Notes: generated by a model from the sequence alone, not told the origin. Counted from the stretch's first letter, positions 51,901 through 63,867 are shown. The stretch is 64,000 bases of DNA from Struthio camelus (GCF_040807025.1 NC_090944.1:124983738-125047737), one strand, 5' to 3'. A program made the numbers and translations.

Positions 51901-54164
51901 GCTCCCCTTCATAAGAAGATGCATACAAGAAAGCCTGGGGCCAAGGATGAGAATGCCACTTGAGCATGACTGTGGTCCCTGCAAAGAATGTTTTAACACA
52001 TTATGCAGGGAAAATAAAAAAAGAGTTGCAATTGCAAGACGAGCTGCACAGCGCCTGTTTCAAGTCCAAAAGCCAATGCCTTCTTCAGAGTCTCCTGCAA
52101 AATGAAAGGGCTGCTCTTTTCTTAGCTGTACGCGCACTGGACGAGTACTCACACACCTAAACCTAGCTCAAGATCATTTATAAAAGAAAAATGTTGGTAA
52201 AGGCTCTGTCACTCAGCAGCTTTTACTCTCTCCTGACCCTTTCTTCTTGCCTGTATTTCTCTGCAACCGGGGAGTAAATCTCAAGGCAAATCAAAGTGCT
52301 AAAAGGAGGTATGCCAAAAGGACCGTAAAGAGAAATTCACACATTTCCCAGTCTTGAACAGAAACTTCTCTCAAGCCTAAGAGTCATTCCTTGTGATAAG
52401 TATGTAAAAGGGACTGATAGTTTTCCCTGAGAAAAGGAAAAGTACATTTTTTTCTTTTAAAACCAGAACTTGATTCTCTCATGTGAAGCCACTAGAGCTG
52501 TGAACAGAAAAGACGTTCGGCATTTGCGACTGAGAGCAGCTCCTGCTTGTAGTCAGTGCCTGCTGCCTCCTGTAACACTGCACAGAGCTGCCGCAGATGC
52601 GGACCCGAGGTAGGGTTTCCTCCGCTCCTCCTTGCGCTGGTGTAAATCAGAACGGGGCATTCGCGGTGACTCAGCCTCCCTCAGTGAAAAGGCTCGGAAA
52701 GGAAATATGTGTTGGAAGGAACACAGTGTCCCTTCTGGATAAGTACATTGTAAAAAAATGTCACTTTATGTCAACCTACGAAAGACTGTTGCTGCTGTTC
52801 CAAAAGTTAAGGAGAACGTAGAGGGGGAACGCAGACATGAGAGTTGTCTTCAGTCTGCTCTCGCTGGGAAAATATGAGCCTTCAGAATAGCCTGTGGCAA
52901 AACAGGAAGTATCCTGCAATCTTGTGAAGTTTCACGGTGATGGGAACTAGCCACTTCTCTATGAAATGGCCAGACAAGCATGAATTCTCAAGACCTGAAG
53001 GTCTGACTACGATATATTGACGTCCAGCTCCAGCTCCCAGGCTCATTGCCACTGAATCTGCAGCACTTTTAAGTGTGTGCGTGAGCACGCCTGCCTTCTA
53101 AAAACCATCTGTTCTGATCCAAAACCTAACATGTTTGACTTAAACAAGCCCAAGTGAACAGAAACGCTGAAGTACCAAAGAGCTGCCATTGCATTATTTT
53201 TATTAATCGATTGGAAATTGAAACGTAAGTCTCATAAAAACATACTAATAACTCTCTCTTACGGTAGTAATCACATCCAGCTCAGTGCCTGTGAGTTTGT
53301 AGCCAGGCACCATCCTGTTCCTCCAGCACAGTGATACAAGGCAGAGCTATGCCTGCCAGTGAGTAAGTTCTTCGAATTTATAGCATGAGTATTTATAGCT
53401 GCAGCTGGCATTGACAAATCTCCTGGGACGCCAAAATGGTCTTCCGCAAAGGGAAGGAGTAAGGGAGTGGAAATATGCTGGAGTAACAGAAGACAAACAG
53501 GCGAGGGGCTAAAAAAGCCTGAGTGGGGCCCAGAAGCCTGCAGGCAGGTCTGCAGGGGCGTTTCAGGGCTTGACTCCCAGTTAAACGTGGAGGCCAAGCA
53601 GGCTCATGACAACAGGGACTTTTCCTCCTGACCTTCCTTTCAGGCGTGTTAATCCAGAATCTCCCTGCTCTCCATTTTTAGGCCTCACCCTGGTGGATAA
53701 GAATTTAATTGCCTGCTTTCGAATTCACCACGCAGTGCAGATGAATCATCAGACCATTACTTTTAGCAGTTACAGTATTTTATGCCCTGCACTAGAAAGC
53801 ATGGCTGTAATCCTTTGTTTTTTTTTCCAGAGTGAAATTGCCTTGACAATCTGCTACTTCTTTAATCATGAACACCTATGAAAGGATGATGATTTGCTTG
53901 TTGCCATCATTTTTCCTCTCAAGTGATTTCAGTGTTTCCCGGCTCTTCCACTCATAACACTGCATTTTTGTTGCATGGACATGTAGTGCTACAGGCGATA
54001 AGAAGCAGCTTCCCTTGCCTGCAGCTTGTTTGCAGAGATTTAATACCAAGCGCACCTCCGAACCAGCAGGAAGCAAATGTGCTCTCAGTGAACAACACTC
54101 TCACAGCTATTTGAGAACTAAATACTATATTGTTTATACTAGAAAAAAAAATCAATATAACATC

Positions 54165-54430
54165 ATCCAAACCAGCCATCCTGGACCAGGTGAAAGGCCC
54201 CAGGTCCCATCTCTGACAGTCACCAAAGCAGATGCCCAGGAAAGAGCCCTGCACTAGGACAAGCGCATCCTTGACACCTCCCAAGGACGAGGAGTCCCCA
54301 GGAAGCTGTGGCCTGAGGATTCCCTGAGGCAGAGGTGGCATCTTGGCATTTAAAAGTCCCGGCTGGTTTTTCTTCCAGAAATTTATCTGGTTGCTTTCTG
54401 AATTGAAGTAAACCTTTTCCTTTGAACAGG
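54165..54430 (+). mobile_element. Decayed CR1-family fragment
   Basis: The order of blocks 'ccatcctggaccaggtgaaa', 'gtcccatctctgacagtcac', AGCAGATGCCCAGGAAAGAG, 'aggacaagcgcatccttgac', 'ccctgaggcagaggtggcat' and then a TTTTTCTTCCAGAAATTTATCTGG block matches, with substitutions and gaps, an untranslated part of an old CR1-type element found across birds, turtles and crocodilians. It has no intact reading frame. The family was recognised from memory of the consensus, and the ends are approximate. Confidence 0.72.
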
Positions 54431-55765
54431 CCCAGCTCTGGGAGCAAGCTCCTGCTGCTTCACTCCAGCGCTACATTTCCCCAGTGCCTGAGGGCTGCCA
54501 TGCTGTGAGGAAGAGAAAGTGAGGAGTTACTGGACACCCCCTGGGTGGCTTGGTCTTCAGAGTACCCAAAAGAGGGAAGAAAAGATTCTTCTTGCTTTGT
54601 CTTGAGCAGGCCGTACATCTCTACGTACATCCTGAAGGGCCTGTGGAGACAAGGACTCTGCCTTTAACAGTGACCTTGTCTCGGGTGAGCAGAGCGCAGG
54701 GGCCTGCAGTGACATCCTGGGAAATGCAAAGTCCTGCTGAGCAGAAAGCCTCCCATGAGGGGCAAGGTGGGGCATCTGAGTGGGGATGAAAGTAAAAGCA
54801 GGTGGATACGTGGAAGTGATCGGTCCATAGAAGAGCAACAGAAAAGGGCCTGTCAAGAATGAGAGGACGAAGGGAGGAGGTTAGGTGCCATTTTCAGCAG
54901 CAAGGCTGATTACCAAAAGCAATGTCCTTTGCAGAGCAATGGAGGTGGCTAGGAGCCCAGTAGATAGCCTAGTGGTGAAAGATTTTGCAGTGAGGCAACT
55001 CTGCCCATGAACTAAGAGATATGGATGAGACATGTAGATAAACAACTAGCCCGCTTGGATTCCCACCTCCCCAGATGCTCCTGGATGGATTAATCGAAGT
55101 ACAGAGCAAGTGGAAAGAGATCCCCTTGACCCATATCTGACGTGGAGACCCTCAGCGTGGAGAAGCAGAGGAGGGTTTTTTTCGCTGAGTGAAAATATCC
55201 ACAGACATGCCCAACTGGGCAAGATTTACAATAAAACTAAAAATTAAAAAAAAAAAGGGAGGAGGAGGCAATTTTCTGCTGCATTTGTCAGCTTTAAATG
55301 AGGGAGGAAAGTCATTTCCCCTCTTCCTCCTTCCCCAATCCAAAAATGTTGAAAAAAAACAATAGGAAGAGAAGTTTCTCTTTTCTTCACTTTTTGATCA
55401 AAAATATCCCTGAGGAAATTAAAATTTAAAAAAAAAAAATTCTGACCAATGCTCAGCATCAAGAGAAAGGATGTTGAATCCAGCTGAAACTATAGACTGC
55501 TGCAGACCTACAAGTTCCTGGCGCGTTATCAAAGCGTTTGCCCCGGTGTGACCCCTGGCAGATCCACCCCTGGGAGCTGGTGAGGTTCCTCAGGCTCCGG
55601 CACGATAAAATAGGCATTCGGCTCCTCCTTGCCAAGCAAATTCCTTTCGCCTGATGCATCTCAGCTCTGGTGGTGCTCAATGGCCTTCGGGTCGCGCATT
55701 TTTTCTCCCCACCTAACCTTTGCCCGTCAGGCAAACATCTAGTGTTCTCCATAAGCAGATAATTT

Positions 55766-55787
55766 AAAAAAAAAAAAGGGGGGGGGG
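55766..55787. repeat. A12-G10 tract
   Basis: Twelve A are followed directly by ten G, just before a CpG-rich region. Confidence 0.9.
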
Positions 55788-55879
55788 TGATTTGGGATTG
55801 TTTTAACCTCGTGTCCCCTAGCAACGATGGGCTGCCCAGCTCCCGGGAAAACATTTCAGGTATGCATTTTGTTTGCACG

Positions 55880-57130
55880 AGCGTGCCAGCGCGTTGGGCA
55901 GAGGGAGAGGGGAGTCTGGTTATTTCGGCTGGCAACCCGCAGGCGCCGAAAAGCCGTTTCTCGGCGCCTGGGGTGGAAGGAAAGGGGGCAGGGGGCGCTG
56001 GCAGTGCCGGGGCCGGCGGGGGCACCTGCGCTGCGGCCCGCGGCGCCTCCTCCTCCCCAGGACCTCCCGGTTTCCTCCGCCCCGGCGGGCCGGCCCGCGT
56101 CCCGCACGCAGGAAAGGAGCGGGAGGCCGTGGGGGGCTGCCGCGGGGGATGGGTCCGGTCGGGGGCCCAACTCTGCCCTTCCTGCGCCACCCGGGCGCTG
56201 CCTGCCGTGCCCTCCGCGGGGGGACGGGGGGGCCGAGCGGTCAGGCCCGAAGCGGCCGTTGGCCCAATCCACCCCATGTATTGCTCTACTGAGAGCGATA
56301 AATCATCAGGGCCGGGCGTGCCTCCACTCGGGTCTGCTGGTCTTGCACGGTCCCATCCAAGCAGAAGTAGATGCCTCCTTTTCCTTTCACAGGACGCGGC
56401 GCAGCCTTATGCGAACACAAACAACCTGGGAGTATTTACCAGGTTATTGTCTGGTGAAAGAAAGGAAAACAAACAGACCTTCTTCCCCTGCCGTTTCTGG
56501 CGCAGTGAAATGGTTGGGCTCGGCGCGTCGGGCCTCAGGAACAACATCCCGCCGAGACGGGCCGCAGCGAGAGCTCGAGCGTCGCCCGCCGCCCCGTCCT
56601 TCTCTAAGGAGTCACTCAAAAGCCCTCCGCGCGCTCAACGTTTGCACGGTCACACAAGAAGTAACGAAAAAAGACGACAAACAAGAAAATCCCCCCGGCC
56701 AGCTGGACACCGCTCCCTCGGGACGGGCCCACGGCGGCTCGCCCGGTCCCACGCCACGGCCAAGGGTTGCCCGTTGAGAAGGTGGCTCTCCACCGGCACC
56801 GGCCACCCTCATCCTTCCCGCCCGAAGCCGGGACGGGGCCTTGCCTCGGGTTACCGCAGCCGCGGGGGCCTGGGCTGAGTCCACTCTGCCACGGATTTAA
56901 ACCCCGGCGTTAATGCCACCGCAAGGGTAAGGGGCATGGGCAAGAGGGGAGAAGCACTTGGCGGGCAAAGGGCAACGTTTCGGCACCGGGAAAGCGCCAA
57001 CGGAGATGCCTGCAGAAAAGTCCCCAGTGAGGAGCGGTGTTCCCCGCAGCGGCGGGCGGCTTGCACGGCTGGACCTGCATCGCGACCTACCGGCCGCAGG
57101 CTCGTCCGCCCCACTGCACCCTGCGTCCCC
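55880..57130. promoter_or_regulatory. CpG island without an assigned gene
   Basis: CG dinucleotides and GC-rich blocks are dense from about 55880 to 57130. Long overlapping frames (55787-56878 and 55827-56777 on +, 55459-56277 on -) are rich in A, G, P, R and S and share no family, as expected from composition alone. A CCAAT box occurs at about 56259. A plausible acceptor (CCTTTTCCTTTCACAG|G, 56377-56392) and a donor-like GTAAGG (56925) suggest a spliced, possibly non-coding, transcript. The island most likely marks a promoter or enhancer whose gene I cannot identify. Confidence 0.5.
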
Positions 57131-57193
57131 AGCCTGCAGAGGGGACTGAAGCTCGCAAAGGATAAGGCCGTTCACGGGAAATGTGAGCCTGCA

Positions 57194-57218
57194 CCTGCCC
57201 TGCCCTGCCCTGCCCTGC
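57194..57218. repeat. (CCTGC)5 pentanucleotide repeat
   Basis: Five perfect tandem copies of CCTGC. Confidence 0.92.
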
Positions 57219-59319
57219 AGCAGTCTCTGTCTCTGCTTTGCCCATCTTCCCCCAGCATCTCCCCTTCCCTTGAGGTATCACAGGAGGAAGACCAAAGTCT
57301 GGCTCCAGTGATGGATGTTTGACATTTGAGGAGTTTTTTTTTTTCCCCCCTGTCCATCACCCCACCACCACCATCCCTTTTCCAGGAAGTTCGGAAACAT
57401 TTTGGGTTCAAATTGCCTCGGCGAGGCCCCAGGCCGCACTAGTACTGCCATCGAAGAAAAGTGACCCTGAAGGGTCCTCGAAGCTGGGGCTGGGTGGCTG
57501 GTCTCATCCTGACACCCATGGAGGTGGCAAAGCAGGTCCTGAGGGACAGACCTGGCAGAGCGGTGGCCCCTCAGGAAGATGCCCCTCTCCTTGGACCGGC
57601 ACCGAAGCCGCGCTGGGGCTACACAGACCGGAGGGGCCCTCAGAGCCGCCTCATCCAGCCCCTGCAGCTGGCAGGTGTCCTTGTTACTCAAGTCCCAAAA
57701 TGAGCAGCAGTCCGATAAATGTCTGGATGAAATAAATAAGCAGATACCCACATCAGTTACTTAGAGTCAGGGCCCTAAAATGGGAAAGGCCGTTGACAGT
57801 TACACTGTAAAGCACCGGTGTTATTAAGGAACATAGTAGCCGGGACAGGAAGAGAACTTGCTTCATATTAGAAATAAATGAGGAAGGACAGCTGAAGAGC
57901 TGGATTTCCCCAGTTACCACACACACATAAGCACTGCCTCATTTGCTTTTCTGCAACTGCTTTTGGTTTCTTCCAGGCCCATAGAGTGCTACTACATTTT
58001 AAAAGTCACCCGGGGTGAAGCAACGCAAGGAGCAAAATGAACGGCCGCGACTACTCCAGGGGCTCGGTCACTGTGTTTCCTCAGAAACGCAGGTGAGCTC
58101 TCCTCTGGGTGCGACACAGCAGCGCTGCAACACGGCACAGCTGCGCTCTGCCCGAGGGCGGACGGAGGAATGCCGGGAGAGGCTGGAAAGCGCTTGGGAC
58201 ATAAAGCAAGGACTGGGATTTGTTTAGATAAAGGCTTGGCAGTAAAAAAAATCCTGCACTATTAGGGCTGTAGAGCGAAGCTCGGCGAGGAACTGCCAGG
58301 ACGGAGGTCATCTCTGCGAGTCCCTGTGTGCACCCTTTCCCGGCATGCGCGGACCGTGATGCAACCTTCGGTTACATGCCCACACACTGTTTTTTTCCTG
58401 GGTCATTCCCAGCTGTACTTTCCTTAGTTTTTAAAGAGGCAAAGTGGAAAAGAGCACATCCCATTGTGGGGGTACGATGGGGGCTGTCGGCAGGAGCAGA
58501 GCTTTACACCCCAGACTCAGTCCTCTGCCGTACTTGAGCTGGGAGGGCAACCGGTGGCAACAAGACACCTTTATCCTATAAACGGACAAGCCAAATACCT
58601 GCCAAAGGGGATCAGTGCAGAGCAGGAAGGGACGGCGAAACTCGGGTCTGCAGGGCCAGCTGCTCGGGTGCCGGGGGAGCTGCCCGTGCCCACCGCGCTG
58701 CCGACTTTGCCGTCTCTCTCACTTATTTCCCTCCTCTTAAAACACGCTTCGCCTCAGCGAGAACCAGTCTTTGCTGCGGTCGAGCCCCCGCAGCCTGCGC
58801 TGGTCCCTAACGCGGGCCTGTCGGGTGGCTGCTTTTAACAGCTTGCATAGTAACCGGGCAAAGCCTCTCAACACAGCATCACTAATTATACACATCCTCA
58901 CTAAATTACCCGTAGTTTGTGGCACCTTGTAAAGCCCTGGCATAACAGACTCCGAGCTGGCAGTAAGGCACGCGGCCCGCGTGGCCGTTGCGAAGCACTT
59001 TGTTGCTTTGTGGATGTTTATGACCCTTCTTAAAAAGCCTAAAATGTACGTTTCCCCCAATGACTCTGCTCCGGGGAGTATTAAAAGCAGTACCTTAACT
59101 CAGCCTACCACATAAACATCCTGCTGCCCCAGCACAGCCCGATACTGTCTTCCTCCCAGGATGAGGAGCTGAATAATAAGTGACAATCACGGCTCCTGCC
59201 GGGAGGAAAACAGGAAGCGCCTGAGCCGCACAACCACTCCAAACATCGCCCTACCTGCTCCACTCCGGGGAGGCAACGTGAACTTTCTTTCCTTTCCTTT
59301 CCGCCTTACGTAACTTCTT

Positions 59320-59600
59320 CTGATGCCGGTCGGACCGCGTTGGGATGCGGCTGCGGGGATGCCCGATGCCGCGGGGACCGTTCAGGCCGGGGGGCGCCGG
59401 GGAAGGTGCGCCGAAACGGGCCGCAGCTCAGAAACGGGCAACGCGTTTACTCCGGGGTGGCTGGGCTGCCCTGGATGCGGATGCTGGTGGAGCAGGGAGA
59501 GCAGCCCCGCGCGTCCCGAGCTCCCGGCGGGCGCGCGTGCCTCCCAGCCACCCACGGCTGGCCCGAGCGAGGCAGGAGAAAGTCCCAAATCCTCCCCAGG
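59320..59600. promoter_or_regulatory. Small CpG-rich patch
   Basis: A short (about 280 bp) GC-rich, CG-rich stretch with overlapping frames in three phases. No gene is attached to it. It could be an intergenic CpG island or enhancer. Confidence 0.35.
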
Positions 59601-61221
59601 GGAAACTCTAATGCCCAAAGTGGCCAAGAGCTGACGTTTTTGACCAAAGTTCTGAAAGGAGCCCAAAAGCTGATATTTAAAGAAGGCCTCCAATTCACGC
59701 AGCACTGAAGTGCTAAACCTCTGCCGAGTCCCAGCATTGTGATATGTCCTGTCGGGGAAGCTCCCAGCAGTCCCTGACGGGGAGCGGGGAGCCTCGTCCC
59801 CAGCAGCCCTGTGCGGTGAGGGCAATCCTGTAAGCACGCCAGCAGGCCTAAAGTAAGCACGTGTCAAAGATGGCTGGGTGGCCAGTCTCCTCACATGGCC
59901 TCAAGAGCTGCTGAGGAGCACGGAGGAGCGAGCTCAAAGAATTGGCAGCTGAGGCTGAGAAAAGGCTCTTTTCTCAGCTTGCAACATACCCAGTTTCTTC
60001 ACAAATACCCACATTCCCTAAACTTTTTTTGCTTTATTTTGAGGAATCCACCTCCACATGGCACAGTTTGCTGCTATTCAGCCAACAACCCCGTAGCTCT
60101 GGTTTCTGGCCCAGCCTCTCTAGGTGTAAGAGATGCTTTGCACTTTAAATGGGGCTCTTGGAGTAGGAGAACATTTTTAACCTCTGGCTACTCCCACATT
60201 TCGCAGCATGACTGCTCAACCTTCACAGTGTTTACTACTTTGAAGCATTCGAAACTTAGATTCCATATCTGAGTCTCCAAATGCTAGCCTTCCAAACAAG
60301 AAATGGGAGAAAAAGTAGGCTTCCTATGTGCTCTTCCTATGAAGAATGTAAAAATATCCCTCGCTGAATTAGGCAGTATTTGCCATCACTTAACAAAGTT
60401 CACATTCCCACAAAGAGACAACATGCTCTGCCTTCCTCCGCACACACGTGCGTTTGGCAACGGCCAGGGCAAGGAGGAACAATGGATCGGGATCGGCATA
60501 CCATTTTCTTCAGGTCATGGTCACACAAAACAATACTTTGCAAAATTTTGAAGTGTGGGAGGAACTCTAGAAGCCTCAAGATGAGGATGTTTATCAACAT
60601 GTAAGAATATCTCCAAAGGGTTTGTGTCCTATGAGAAAAAGCTGAGTCCAAGGCAATCCAGCTCAAGCCATCACTCAGGCTAAATCTGGAAATCCTCCTT
60701 CAGGTGATCATGTTACCAATTTAAAGAAAAAGAGAATAGCTTGTTCACAGTCATGGCAGTAAGAGTTTTCGTAAGTAAGGACCCACCAATGAAGCTTCAA
60801 ATGAAATTCTAGATCCAGTGCCTGCAGTGCTACCCTTACACAACTGCACTAAATAGTAGTCTGTAAGTGCATTAATACGCCCAGCTGAGCCTCGGGGCCT
60901 GCAAACAGTGCTGCCCTTGAGGACACGGAGCAGGAAGCCTTTCAGTGCAACAGTTGCAGTCACAGGCTTGTTGGTCACTTCTAAGAGGGCCTTGAAAGAC
61001 AATCACAGAAAATTTATCAGTAAGTTTAAATTGTCTACAGACATTTGGGAAAGCTTTTCAGGGGAGAAAGGTAGAAGCCACCACACAGATTTCACACAGG
61101 CCTCCGAGCGGGGTTCGGACGCCGGCTGTCTCTCGCATTGCCCTGAAGAGCTCCATCCTGATGAAGCCTCCTCACAGGCACTCTTTTGCTTGCAATGCAT
61201 TCAGAAAGGTAGGATGCTTTC

Positions 61222-61245
61222 TTTTTTTTTTTTTTTTTTTTTTTT
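61222..61245. repeat. Poly-T run (24 T)
   Basis: Twenty-four T followed by CCCCAG. The shape is that of a splice acceptor on the + strand, but no exon is recognised downstream. Confidence 0.88.
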
Positions 61246-62130
61246 CCCCAGTCAGAGAACATCTCTTCCCTTTTGCCTTATGGCTGTATCCTTGACAAGC
61301 TTGCTTAAAAATAAGTTACCCTTCTCCCTCGCAGTTTCAGCTGCGTTTCACTCAGCAGGGCTGCAGCTAGGACAGTCCCTGCCAAAGGGTTATATTTCAA
61401 TACAGGAAGGCAAATGCTGCTGCTCCTTGGTTAACAACAAGGGCGTGCATCATTCCTTTCTGCCCCTCTGCTTGTTAAACTCGCGGCAGACTTAACAAAA
61501 AGGACGTCCTTGGGGAGGAGCCTGCCCCACTAGCCCTGGCCTGGCACCCAGAGCAGCTCCTGTTTGCAGCCCTTGCTGTGCAGTCCCACGGGGCTCTGCG
61601 TCGCGGGTGCCCTCTGCGCACAACGGTCAAAACTGGCCCAGCAGCAGCTTTGGGAGCAGCAGGTGGAGAGCGCTATTAAGGCATTATTAAGGCAAAATAA
61701 GCCAAGGTGGCATATGCTGTGTATGACAAAAGCCTTTACGGCTATGGAAGATGACCATAAATTCCTGTCTCTGCGTACCCTCACGTCTCCAGTGATGTCT
61801 CCAGTGACGGGCTGTGTTGTATCTCTCCTGGACTTGGGACGACAAGTTGCAGTGCCAAATGCAACAGAGTCATGCTGTAAGATTTAAACCCCAGAGTGAG
61901 AAATGTGGAAATTTCCCTGCCCAGAACAAATATATTGTCCCAACAGAGAGATGAGAAGCATTTCACAGCCCATCTCAGAGCCACTTCAGGCCTCCAAGGC
62001 TTGAAGGAGATGCAGCAGACTTTAAAACACACATCCAAGGCTATAAAATCCTTAAAGTTAGTTCTTTAAATGGCAGTGGGGAAGTGTTACCTATAACGAG
62101 ACTCCATCCACGCTCCCCCAGAGCCCCACC

Positions 62131-62148
62131 GGGGGGGGGGGGGGGGGG
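62131..62148. repeat. Poly-G run (18 G)
   Basis: Eighteen uninterrupted G, about 40 bp before a CTCF-like site. G-quadruplex-capable. Confidence 0.92.
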
Positions 62149-62183
62149 AACACGACACAAGGTGGTGATTCTTCGTGTGTGGA

Positions 62184-62197
62184 GCACCCTCTGGTGG
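62184..62197 (-). promoter_or_regulatory. CTCF-like motif
   Basis: On the - strand the sequence CCACCAGAGGGTGC matches the 14-bp CTCF core (CCASYAGRKGGCRS) at all positions but one (T for C at position 12). It lies between EHD3 and the CpG-rich right end. Motif match only. Confidence 0.35.
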
Positions 62198-63235
62198 AAC
62201 AATCACAGCTTCACCCTCAAATGAGAGCAAACCCCAGAGGTGGAGGAGGCCCGCAAGGCAGCCCCTGCCCTCTGGAGACCTCCCGGAGATGGGTCACAGG
62301 CACCCAGAGCTGCTCCGCTACCAGGCTCTCACGTGCCAGCGTGCTTGCACCCACGCCTGCTGCACGCTGCTGACGCGTATATCCTGCCCACAGGCCTATA
62401 CTGCCCAGGCACACTTGCATGCTTGCGCTCTTCCAGCTATTCAGCAGCAATCCCTTTCCCTTTCGCTATCCCAAACCCTTGCAGCTGCCAGGTCTTCCAG
62501 CCCAGACCGCGTCCCTCCTGATGGAGGCAAAGGCTGCTTTTGCCTCTGGACGTTTGTGGCGCTCCCCGCCCTGCATGCTCTCCGGTGGGGCTCCCTGGGG
62601 AAGGGCAGCAATGGCATGCGCGCCCGCGTGCGGCACCCGCGCCCCCTTTCGCAGCATGACGGGGGCAGGCATCCGCATCGGTCTGGGGCCTCTGGGTGCT
62701 TTCACCGTGCAACTGAGCATGGTGCTTCTGCCACAGTTTTTAAGCAGCCCCATTGCGAAGGACACAGGCAGTGGCTCAGCGCCTCCAGTCCCGGCTGTCA
62801 CGCACCGCCCACGTCCCTTGGGACGTGCCACATCACTGCACCTCTCCTGCCCCTGCTTCCTCCCCGAAACTCCTACCGGCCTGGCAGAGGCTGCACCCAC
62901 AGCCCACGGCAGCGGCCCCCCGAGCGTGCAGGGCTGCAGCCCGCCCCCACCACCCTCATCGCTCCGCGGGACGCCGCGCGTGGGGCCGGGAGTGCACGGC
63001 TCGTTTCTCGTGGGGACCGAAATAATCTGCAGGGCCGCTGGCATGGGCAGGGTGACAGCGCCGGGGACTGCACAAACGTTGCAAAAGAAAGGCAAAAAGC
63101 CTCCAAAAGCTGGCGTGGCAGCTGCAGGGCGGGAGGCAGGGCTGTGTTCGCTACGAGCACCTCTTGCGCCTCCGGCCCCTGAGCCAAGCTGTTGCCCAAA
63201 CAATACTTTAACCCAGGTCCTGGGCGTGTTTCTCC

Positions 63236-63244
63236 TTAAATAAA
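63236..63244 (+). promoter_or_regulatory. TATA-like box of the candidate right-end gene
   Basis: TTAAATAAA stands alone in GC-rich sequence, 98 bp upstream of the candidate start codon, so a start site near 63265-63275 would leave a leader of about 70 nt. The same bases also read AATAAA, so they could instead be the polyadenylation signal of an upstream transcript. Confidence 0.25.
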
Positions 63245-63341
63245 CACAGGAGGTTCCCTAGCCCTTCCCTTGGGTCTGCCGCCGCTCCCCGGAGCAGCAC
63301 TCAGCTCCCAGCGCCGGCGAGACCTCACCGCCACGCACGAC

Positions 63342-63429
63342 ATGCGCTTCCTTCCTCGCCTGCTCCTGGCGGCTGCCTTGGCCATCGCCACCCTGCTGGG
63401 GGGCCGGCTGCTCCTCGAGGGCCGCACAG
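63342..63429 (+). CDS. Candidate signal-peptide or signal-anchor exon, unrecognised
   Basis: The ATG at 63342 (G at -3) encodes MRFLPRLLLAAALAIATLLG and nine further residues. This is a short basic start, then about 18 hydrophobic residues, then GGRLLLEGRT. It looks like a cleavable signal peptide or a type II membrane anchor. After 29 codons plus one base there is a good donor, CACAG|GTAATG. I do not recognise the protein. A possible second exon lies at 63752-63867. It could instead splice to exons beyond the window. Confidence 0.35.
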
Positions 63430-63751
63430 GTAATGCTGAGCCCCCGCGCGGTAGCGCAAGCCCCATGCAGCCCGCCACGGCGCACGGTGCACGGCCTCCG
63501 CGCTGCAGGCGAAATGATGGCGGAAACGTCTGTTTGCGCAGCCCCGTGTGGGCAGCTCTCCCCGGCGCGGGGTCTCATCCACCATCTCAGGTGTGGTGGG
63601 GGAAGCGTGTCTCCACCGCCAGGAGGTCACTCTCGAGACCAGCGCTGCAGCGCTGCGAGGAGCAAAACGCTGCCCGAGGGCCGGGAGGCATCGTCCCTGC
63701 AGCCCGGGGAGGAGTCAGGGGCCAGGCAAGCGAAACGGGTACTTAATGCAG

Positions 63752-63867
63752 CTCTTACCCCAAAAATGCGTTCCCTTCAGTCCCGTCAATCCAGGGCCAA
63801 GCCAGCGCAGGAATTAGCTAACATTGTCAATCAGAGATTGGACAAATTGAAAGAAAGATTCAAATAG
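63752..63867 (+). CDS. Candidate C-terminal exon with basic amphipathic helix, unrecognised
   Basis: This frame ends QELANIVNQRLDKLKERFK before TAG (63865-63867). Its L/I/V spacing and many K/R residues suggest a short amphipathic helix. If it begins after TTAATGCAG (63751) it is in phase with the donor at 63429, and the joined product would be 67 residues without cysteine. A better-looking acceptor, TTCCCTTCAG (63780), would put the joined frame out of phase and stop after 12 more residues. The junction is therefore unresolved and the exon is tentative. Confidence 0.22.

Larger units (their letters stand above)
37290..54160. other. Downstream intergenic region, no recognised gene
   Basis: About 17 kb with no exon that I can link to a known family on either strand. 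In mammals the next gene is XDH, on the opposite strand, but no XDH C-terminal coding sequence is visible here. Open frames (up to about 160 codons, for example 42743-43234 on the - strand) show no domains. Contents noted: simple repeats (entries below) and an odd - strand frame at 42137-42355. An AATAAA occurs at about 40925. Confidence 0.6.
57150..62130. other. Intergenic stretch, no recognised gene
   Basis: No family-level coding sequence is seen. It contains a CCTGC pentamer repeat (57194-57218), a small CpG-rich patch (59320-59600) and a 24-T run (61222-61245). TTTCC pentamers repeat at about 59285-59302. Frames up to about 195 codons lack domains. Confidence 0.55.
62480..63740. promoter_or_regulatory. 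CpG-rich region at the right end
   Basis: GC-rich DNA with many CG pairs and long overlapping frames on both strands (335 and 274 codons on +, 245 on -) made of A, P, R, G and S without any domain. Because three frames are open at once, composition is the likely cause. Its right part contains the candidate small gene described next, so it may be that gene's promoter region. Confidence 0.45.

Noticed and set aside
55787-56878. 363-codon + strand frame in the CpG island
   Set aside because: A second + frame and a long - frame are open over the same DNA. The peptide is A/G/P/R/S-rich with no domain, which is expected where stop codons are rare in GC-rich DNA.
62175-63243. 335- and 274-codon + frames and a 245-codon - frame near the right end
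   Set aside because: Overlapping in three phases, low-complexity composition, no recognised family.
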